Source: Ruminococcaceae bacterium UBA7101 (GTDB taxonomy: Bacteria > Bacillota > Clostridia > Oscillospirales > Acutalibacteraceae). From it: DNA of 18,055 bases. The notes beneath the pieces were generated by a model. The model made no database searches. It saw nothing but the letters and a program-made list of their open reading frames with translations, and was not told the origin of the DNA. Location: contig DKYL01000038.1 in NCBI GenBank assembly GCA_002493325.1, positions 1-18,055 on the forward strand, in the 5' to 3' direction. A program made the position numbers and the translations under genes. Positions 13,539-18,055 of this stretch are shown in pieces. Numbering within the stretch: position 1 is the stretch's first letter; every line of letters starts with the position of its first letter.

Positions 13539-14660
13539 ATGAAAAACAAAAAGAAAAACCTATGCGGACTCAGAAACGCTTTAATCTTTACAATGATATT
13601 TATATTTTTGTTTGTCACTGCGTCCAACGTGCTTCTGCCGAAGGTTAAGGATGATGCAACCAATAAACCGATTAATATGATACGCTCCTGCGACGTGCTT
13701 GAAAAAGACACAGTTGATGTTGTAATTTTAGGCAATTCAAATGCTTACCGCGGAATCAATCCGATGAAAATATGGATGGACTGCGGGATTACTTCCTGCC
13801 TGATAGGTCACTCCTTTATTTCAGAGCCTGAGGCATACCACAGAGCAAAAAATTTTTTAGATAATCAGTCACCTAAGCTGCTTGTTCTTGAAACAGACTG
13901 CTTGTTTGACACAGGCAACACATTTGATGAACAGGGCAAGCTCATATATGAGGATGAAGAGGATAAAGAAATCGGTTTCGGCATAAGCGAAATAAAGAAT
14001 AAGCTTGACGATACTGAACAGGAGATACTTGCTGCGCTCGACAGCAAATACCCCACAATCAAATTCAATTATCGCTGGAAGCAGCTTACGCTTAAAGAGC
14101 TTACAAACGTTACTACCAAGCGTTCCTTCACATCAAGAGGCTTTCTGACAAGTAAGCATGTAAAGCCATTTGTATACGGCGACACGTATATGGATAAAAA
14201 GGACAAAGCAAAAGAGCCGATTGACAGTCTGCATTCTAAATATTTTTATAAAATAATTGACCTGTGCAATGAAAAAGATATTAAGCTTGTACTGGTCACT
14301 ATGCCGTCAGGCTATAGCTGGAATATGCGCAAGCATAATACAGTCAGTGAGCTTGCTAAGGAAAACAATTTAAGCTATATTGACTTTAACACCAGAACGG
14401 ATTTAATACCGACCTTTGACTGGACTAAGGATACAAAAGACGAGGGTCTGCATCTGAATAATACAGGTGCAAGCAAGGTAACAGCCGCTTATGAAAAACT
14501 GCTGAAAAACGAATACGGCTTAAAACCAACAGAGCTTACCGATGAACAAAGAGAGATATGGAATAAAGATACAGAAATTTTCTGTGAAAACAACTTCAAC
14601 TTCCCTAAAGAAAAAACAAGAAAAATACTGGAGAAAAATCAACGTAAATTTTATAAATAA
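13539..14660 (+). CDS. SGNH/DltD-like membrane-anchored acyl transferase or esterase, copy 1
   Basis: A 373-aa protein with a basic start (MKNKKKNLCGLRN), a single membrane segment (about 13-33) and a large outside domain. That domain has an SGNH-type arrangement: VDVVILGNSNAYRGINP with Ser67 as the likely nucleophile, and KDEGLHLNNTG with the likely Asp301/His305 pair. Relatives (DltD, AlgJ/AlgX, PatB) work with an MBOAT partner to place an acyl group on a surface polymer or remove it from a carrier. The gap to the MBOAT gene is 20 nt; GAGG lies 14 nt from the ATG, an unusually long spacing. It is clearly paralogous to the next gene (same length of N-terminal anchor, Ser at the same residue number, shared SNVxxPK, LETD/FETD, SWNxxKHN and HLNxxG motifs). 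It probably acts on the outer face of the membrane. Confidence 0.88.
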   Translation: MKNKKKNLCGLRNALIFTMIFIFLFVTASNVLLPKVKDDATNKPINMIRSCDVLEKDTVDVVILGNSNAYRGINPMKIWMDCGITSCLIGHSFISEPEAYHRAKNFLDNQSPKLLVLETDCLFDTGNTFDEQGKLIYEDEEDKEIGFGISEIKNKLDDTEQEILAALDSKYPTIKFNYRWKQLTLKELTNVTTKRSFTSRGFLTSKHVKPFVYGDTYMDKKDKAKEPIDSLHSKYFYKIIDLCNEKDIKLVLVTMPSGYSWNMRKHNTVSELAKENNLSYIDFNTRTDLIPTFDWTKDTKDEGLHLNNTGASKVTAAYEKLLKNEYGLKPTELTDEQREIWNKDTEIFCENNFNFPKEKTRKILEKNQRKFYK

Positions 14661-14665
14661 AAGCT

Positions 14666-15745
14666 ATGAAAAATACGAAGAAAAACATTACAGGTTTAAT
14701 ACGCTCATTATCATTTATTCTTGTTTTTTGCCTTATTTTCGCCTACTGTTCAAATGTTTTTTCACCCAAGGGCAAAACAGATTCAACAGGAATGTCCTCA
14801 TGCATTACAGGTGCATACAAGGCAGAGGCAGAAAACTCCATTGATGTTATGATGGTGGGTAATTCCGATATTTACAGAGCAATCAACCCAATTCAGATTT
14901 GGGAGGACAAAAAAATAACAACCTGCGTTATGGGTATGCCCAGCATTACAACTGCTGAAATTTATCATAAGCTGGTTGAGATGTTCAAATATCAGTCCCC
15001 TAAGCTTGTTGTTTTTGAAACGGACTGTATGTTTTCAACAATCAATAAGTTTGATGAAAACGGCAGACTGGCTGAGGACGATAAAAAACGAACCATCAAG
15101 CAGGGCATTGCCTACGGCATTAAAAAATTCCACGAAAATTTTACCAATGTGGATGAGGCTATAATCGCAGGCATCAACTACAAGTTCCCTTTGATGAAAT
15201 ACAATTACAGATGGAAGGACCTTAACAAAAATGATTTTGTTAATCTGAGAGGCAAATACAAATTTATTGCAAAGGGCTTCATTGCCGACAAAATGGCGCA
15301 ACGCTTTGAGCACGGCAAAACATACCTTGGCAAGAAGAATGCCAAGGCAGAGGAAATCGACAGAAACACACAAAAATATTTCGATAAAATCGTTGCCCTT
15401 TGCCGGAAGCATAATTGCCGGCTTGCACTGGTTTCCATCCCTGCAGGCACAAGCTGGAATTACAGCAAGCACAATGCTGTTCAGGAGCTTGCAGAAAAAA
15501 ACGATTTGATTTTTATTGACTATAATACCGATATGAATAAAATCGACGGCTTCAACTGGGAAACGGACACAAAGGACGGAGGCAATCATCTTAACTATAA
15601 CGGCGCAGTTAAGGTTACATATGCTTTTGAGCAGGAGCTGACAAATACATTCAATCTGCCTCCAAGTCAGCTCAGTGAGGATGTTGTTCAAAGCTGGAAT
15701 GAGGACACACGCAGATTTTACAGCGAGGTTATAAACGAGGGATAA
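14666..15745 (+). CDS. SGNH/DltD-like membrane-anchored acyl transferase or esterase, copy 2
   Basis: A 359-aa paralogue of the preceding gene, with N-terminal anchor (about 13-32), IDVMMVGNSDIYRAINP (Ser67 as nucleophile) and KDGGNHLNYNG (Asp304/His308). Both catalytic motifs are intact, so neither copy looks like a decayed duplicate. The two differ most in the C-terminal tail and in the acidic insertion region around residues 130-165, which may reflect different acceptors. The ATG lies 5 nt after the stop of copy 1 and has no recognisable ribosome binding site, so translation probably depends on reinitiation. It is followed 1 nt later by the alpha/beta hydrolase start. Division of labour could be transfer versus removal of the group, or two acceptor polymers; this cannot be decided from the sequence. 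Confidence 0.88.
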   Translation: MKNTKKNITGLIRSLSFILVFCLIFAYCSNVFSPKGKTDSTGMSSCITGAYKAEAENSIDVMMVGNSDIYRAINPIQIWEDKKITTCVMGMPSITTAEIYHKLVEMFKYQSPKLVVFETDCMFSTINKFDENGRLAEDDKKRTIKQGIAYGIKKFHENFTNVDEAIIAGINYKFPLMKYNYRWKDLNKNDFVNLRGKYKFIAKGFIADKMAQRFEHGKTYLGKKNAKAEEIDRNTQKYFDKIVALCRKHNCRLALVSIPAGTSWNYSKHNAVQELAEKNDLIFIDYNTDMNKIDGFNWETDTKDGGNHLNYNGAVKVTYAFEQELTNTFNLPPSQLSEDVVQSWNEDTRRFYSEVINEG

Positions 15746-15746
15746 T

Positions 15747-16400
15747 ATGCATACAAAATCAACGCCCGTAATTTATTATGAAAAGTGCGGAAACGGCAAG
15801 CCCCTTATCCTCCTGCACGGCAACAAGGAGGATCACACGATTTTCAATAAACTGATAAGCACATTAAAAAACACCTTTACCGTTTATGCCCTTGACAGCA
15901 GAGGTCACGGCAAAAGCGACAGCACGGATGAATTTCATTACAGCGATATGGCTGATGATGTGCTGCGGTTTATTGATGAATTAAAGCTTGATAAGCCCTG
16001 CTTTTACGGCTTCAGCGACGGAGGAATTATTGGATTGCTGTGCTGTATCAAAAGACCTGATGCTTTTGAAAAAATGATTATATCAGGTGCAAACATCACA
16101 ACAAAGGGCTTAAAGCCGTTAATCCGTTTCGGTTCAGCAATAGCCTGTTTTTTCACCCGTGACAAGCGTACAAAAATGATGCTGACCGAGCCGAGCATTA
16201 CCATCAGTGAGCTGAACAGAATCAACTGCCCTGTTCTTGTGCTTGCAGGCGAATTTGATATGATATGCGAAAAGGAAACACGCCTTATTGCTGACAGCAT
16301 ACCAAACGCAACCCTGAAAATCATCAAGGGCAAGGGGCACGGTGATTATGTTGTAAATTCAGATTATTTAAAGGATATAATAAAAAATTACATATTATAG
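15747..16400 (+). CDS. Alpha/beta hydrolase, possibly an editing thioesterase of the operon
   Basis: A 217-aa cytoplasmic alpha/beta hydrolase with a full triad: Ser90 in GFSDGG, Asp171 in AGEFD, and His198 in GKGHG. The oxyanion segment LLHGN (23-26) and DSRGHGKSD (50-58) are also typical. It has no signal peptide or membrane segment. GAGGGA precedes the ATG, which lies 1 nt after the stop of the second SGNH gene, so it belongs to the operon. Its place beside a carrier-protein pathway suggests a type II thioesterase-like role, clearing wrong acyl groups from the carrier, or hydrolysis/production of the acid that is activated; both are inference. Generic esterase or carbon-carbon hydrolase activity cannot be excluded from the motifs alone. 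The operon ends just after it at the hairpin at 16404-16434. Confidence 0.88.
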   Translation: MHTKSTPVIYYEKCGNGKPLILLHGNKEDHTIFNKLISTLKNTFTVYALDSRGHGKSDSTDEFHYSDMADDVLRFIDELKLDKPCFYGFSDGGIIGLLCCIKRPDAFEKMIISGANITTKGLKPLIRFGSAIACFFTRDKRTKMMLTEPSITISELNRINCPVLVLAGEFDMICEKETRLIADSIPNATLKIIKGKGHGDYVVNSDYLKDIIKNYIL

Positions 16401-16434
16401 AAAAAAGCCATACGGACAAAATCCGTATGGCTTT
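16401..16434. terminator. Terminator shared by the dlt-like operon and the AraC gene
   Basis: A 13-bp perfect stem (16404-16416 with 16422-16434) with loop CAAAA between two convergent genes. The T run is six bases on the minus strand (16406-16401), so it ends the AraC gene well. On the plus strand the tail is only TTTCCTGTT, so ending of the dlt-like operon may be leaky. Confidence 0.88.
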
Positions 16435-16438
16435 CCTG

Positions 16439-17329
16439 TTATACCTTCTCCCTGATTGGCACCCATATTTCACTTTTATAATCTTCGCCTGTCATATTGC
16501 CTGCACTGTAAGCTTCAATATCAAACTCATAGGTCAGCTCATATTCACATGAAGGAACAAACTCACTTACAATCGTGTGCCAAGCCTCTTGTATAGCCTG
16601 CGGCATAGGACCTACACAGTCAAAAACAGCCCATGTTCTTGCAGGAATTGTGTTCATTCTGTAACCCTCAGGCACTTCAACATCAGGTGCACAGGTACAG
16701 CCGATTGCATAATCAAATAGCTTACCTGAATACTTCGACTGATTATTGTAGCATATTCCAAGTAAATCCTTACTGCCTGACATATTACCGAGCAAGGTTT
16801 TAACAGTACCATCCTGCCAGCTTCTTGTCCAGAACTCCGGTATCGTGTTTTTATTTTTATCATTGTCAACCGTATGCTGTTCAACCTTTTCAAGCACGGT
16901 GAAGGCATCCTTTTTTACAATTTTGTAATTGTCCTTTTTGAAATTTTCCATAAAACCACCTCTTAATGTTATTGATACGGAAAGCGGAGAAAAATATTTG
17001 AGCCTATCGCTGTTTCTTTTTGCCTGTGAAGGTGTAATGCCGTGAAACTCCTTAAAGGCTCTTGTAAAGCTTTCAGGCGTTTCATAGCCGTATTTCAGAG
17101 CAACGTCAATAACTTTTGCCTTACGCTCAGAAAGCTCTGTGCCGGCAAGTGTGAGCCTTCTGTATCTGATATAGTCACCAACGCTGTAACCACACAAAAC
17201 ACTGAAGATTCTTTGAAAATAGAAATTTGACATACACGCTTTTTGAGAAATCGTGTTATAGTTAATTTCATCCGTCAAATGGTCTTCAATATAATCAATA
17301 GCATTCTGAAAACTGTCGGCAATATTCAT
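16439..17329 (-). CDS. AraC-type regulator with GyrI-like effector-binding domain
   Basis: A 296-aa two-domain regulator. Residues 1-110 hold the AraC DNA-binding domain with two helix-turn-helix units (about 24-45, YNTISQKACMSNFYFQRIF, and about 73-96, VIDVALKYGYETPESFTRAF), plus the typical FKEFHGITPSQAK ending. Residues about 135-296 form a GyrI-like/Cass2-type small-molecule-binding domain, ending YELTYEFDIEAY...SEIWVPIREKV. These proteins usually sense a small hydrophobic or cationic compound and activate efflux or detoxification genes. I placed the start at 17329 because AAGGAG lies 6 nt upstream of that ATG. An upstream in-frame ATG at 17416 would make the ribosome binding site coding and adds 29 residues unlike the family. 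The target is unknown; an inverted repeat at 17401-17427 might be its own operator. Confidence 0.93.
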   Translation of the reverse strand: MNIADSFQNAIDYIEDHLTDEINYNTISQKACMSNFYFQRIFSVLCGYSVGDYIRYRRLTLAGTELSERKAKVIDVALKYGYETPESFTRAFKEFHGITPSQAKRNSDRLKYFSPLSVSITLRGGFMENFKKDNYKIVKKDAFTVLEKVEQHTVDNDKNKNTIPEFWTRSWQDGTVKTLLGNMSGSKDLLGICYNNQSKYSGKLFDYAIGCTCAPDVEVPEGYRMNTIPARTWAVFDCVGPMPQAIQEAWHTIVSEFVPSCEYELTYEFDIEAYSAGNMTGEDYKSEIWVPIREKV

Positions 17330-17400
17330 AAGCATCTCCTTTCCGCTGACCCGCTGTTTTCGGGTACATTCACATTTTACTGAAAAGTGATTTAATAATC

Positions 17401-17427
17401 CTGATATTTTCTGCACACATATATCAG
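17401..17427. repeat. Inverted repeat upstream of the AraC-type gene
   Basis: CTGATAT (17401-17407) and ATATCAG (17421-17427), 13 nt apart, 72-98 bp upstream of the AraC start codon. Placement fits an autoregulatory site, but the arms are short and A/T-rich, and I could not identify a matching promoter. Confidence 0.3.
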
Positions 17428-17433
17428 ATTACG

Positions 17434-17463
17434 ATAAAAAACGGAGTATGCGCATACTCCGTT
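17434..17463 (-). terminator. Intrinsic terminator of the second GtrA-like gene
   Basis: A perfect 24-bp palindrome at 17440-17463, which folds as a hairpin with a tight TGCGCA turn. On the minus strand it is followed by a run of T, and it begins 6 nt after the GtrA stop codon. It separates the GtrA gene from the AraC gene further left, implying separate transcription. Confidence 0.88.
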
Positions 17464-17468
17464 AAAAT

Positions 17469-17969
17469 TTATTTTTCTGCTGTATTTTCCTGATTTCTGA
17501 ACACAACCAGCTTGTCATAAATAAACTCGGTTATCATATTGCAAGCCATTGTTGAACCGAGAACAATGTATTCAATGGCTGCAAAATCAGCAAATTTTGC
17601 GGTAAAATAGTTACCAAGCAAAACAGTAACAGGTGTGAACACTGCATAAAAGGCAAGCACCTTGAGCATTGCAATGGGCACATTTGCCGCTGATTTAAAG
17701 GTGAATTTTCTGTTAAAGGTAAAATTCCAGATAACAGACAGAAGCAGAGCAATTAGATACATCGGACCGTATTCATTCTCCATAATTCTTGCAAAGGTTT
17801 CATTGCTTTCAAGCGCCCTCTGCATAAACGGCAGCTTAATCAGCACCTCATTCATCAGGGTAAAGCTCAGCACCTGAATAATCCCTGCAGATGCAGAAAA
17901 AAGTGCAAACTTTATAAACTGAAAAATATTTTTTGATTTACTATTTTCCTGTGCATTTTTATTGCTCAT
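17469..17969 (-). CDS. GtrA-like small multi-spanning membrane protein, second copy
   Basis: A 166-aa protein with a polar Lys/Asn/Ser-rich start and four hydrophobic segments (about 16-40, 67-87, 98-118 and 130-150). SVIWNFTFNRKFTFKS after the second segment and ITEFIYDKLVVFRN at the end are GtrA-family signatures. As with other GtrA-like proteins, a role in lipid-linked sugar translocation for surface glycans is the usual proposal. Sequence similarity to the GtrA-like protein at the left edge is low, and it lacks an adjacent glycosyltransferase inside the window; it is a single-gene transcript with its own promoter and terminator. ATG is preceded by AGGGTGA 4-5 nt upstream. Unlike the left-edge copy, it has a longer loop between segments 1 and 2 with acidic residues (ALESNETFARIMENEYG). 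Confidence 0.88.
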   Translation of the reverse strand: MSNKNAQENSKSKNIFQFIKFALFSASAGIIQVLSFTLMNEVLIKLPFMQRALESNETFARIMENEYGPMYLIALLLSVIWNFTFNRKFTFKSAANVPIAMLKVLAFYAVFTPVTVLLGNYFTAKFADFAAIEYIVLGSTMACNMITEFIYDKLVVFRNQENTAEK

Positions 17970-17986
17970 ATAATCACCCTGATTTC

Positions 17987-18015
17987 ATTGTAACAGACAT
18001 AGTTTGACATTGCAA
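17987..18015 (-). promoter_or_regulatory. Promoter of the second GtrA-like gene
   Basis: On the minus strand: TTGCAA (18010-18015), 17-bp spacer, TACAAT (17987-17992). The expected start near 17980 leaves only about 11 nt before the ATG at 17969, just enough for the ribosome binding site. Confidence 0.65.
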
Positions 18016-18055
18016 GAAAAATAAAAAATAAAGGCACATTCTTAACGAATGTGCC
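18014..18055 (-). terminator. Terminator of a leftward gene beyond the right edge
   Basis: GGCACATTC (18033-18041) pairs perfectly with GAATGTGCC (18047-18055) around a 5-nt loop. On the minus strand it is followed by TTTATTTTTTATTTTTC, which marks the end of a minus-strand transcript whose gene lies outside the window. Confidence 0.85.

Noticed and set aside
15035..15691. 218-aa open frame on the minus strand inside the second SGNH gene
   Set aside because: It lies wholly antisense to a gene with clear motifs. Its composition (Cys/Ile/Val-rich) is that of a reverse-frame shadow, and it has no ribosome binding site of note.
10166..15745. Naming the operon genes dltA, dltC, dltB and dltD
   Set aside because: The pocket residues of the ligase, the longer MBOAT, the gene order and the doubled SGNH gene make D-alanylation uncertain, so symbols would overstate the function.
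17330..17416. Upstream ATG at 17416 for the AraC regulator
   Set aside because: The 29 extra residues do not fit the family, and AAGGAG lies just before the ATG at 17329.
1..18055. tRNA genes, CRISPR arrays, insertion sequences or prophage remnants
   Set aside because: Reading both strands I saw no cloverleaf-like sequence, regular spaced repeats, transposase motifs or terminal inverted repeats with target duplications.

Overview
The window looks like a chromosomal stretch from a low-to-moderate GC, Gram-positive anaerobe of the Clostridia, probably a gut Ruminococcaceae/Oscillospirales relative. This rests on A/T-rich intergenic DNA, AGGAGG-type ribosome binding sites, sigma-A promoters with 17-bp spacers, a T-box-controlled thrS, and GtrA, DUF6020, NimA-like and DltA-like families typical of that class. 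The species assignment is inference. I see no tRNA, rRNA, CRISPR array, transposase or phage gene.

Layout, left to right. (1) 21-3396, minus strand: three overlapping genes for surface glycan assembly (DUF6020-type multi-spanning membrane protein, DPM1-like GT2 glycosyltransferase, GtrA-like membrane protein), read leftward from a promoter at 3462-3490. (2) 3518-5739, plus strand: a consensus promoter, a threonine T-box leader with ACC specifier, and thrS, ending in a strong hairpin. (3) 5749-9419, minus strand: a four-gene cluster converging on thrS (NimA-like flavin reductase/oxidase, cytoplasmic GH36 alpha-galactosidase, an unrecognised 91-aa protein, an HPr-kinase-like P-loop protein). 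(4) 9727-9969, minus strand: a small XRE-type regulator. (5) 10166-16400, plus strand: a six-gene operon resembling dlt but rearranged and enlarged: adenylation enzyme, carrier protein, MBOAT membrane acyltransferase, two tandem SGNH/DltD-like membrane-anchored esterase/transferases, and an alpha/beta hydrolase. (6) 16439-17329, minus strand: an AraC-type regulator with a GyrI-like effector domain. (7) 17469-17969, minus strand: a second GtrA-like protein with its own promoter. The window ends in the terminator of a leftward gene lying beyond the right edge.

The most interesting part is region 5. The order A-C-B-D-D'-hydrolase and the chemistry (carboxylate activation, carrier thioester, MBOAT transfer across the membrane, SGNH transfer on the outside) match the logic of teichoic-acid D-alanylation. 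However, the adenylation enzyme carries Ser at the position that in DltA is the amine-binding Asp197, Ala at the position of Cys269, and an Asp two residues after the GPTE motif. The operon may therefore decorate a surface polymer with something other than D-alanine. The divergent XRE gene and a perfect 19-bp palindrome just downstream of the operon's best promoter suggest dedicated regulation. Region 1 and the second GtrA also concern the cell envelope; regions 2 and 3 are housekeeping and carbohydrate metabolism.
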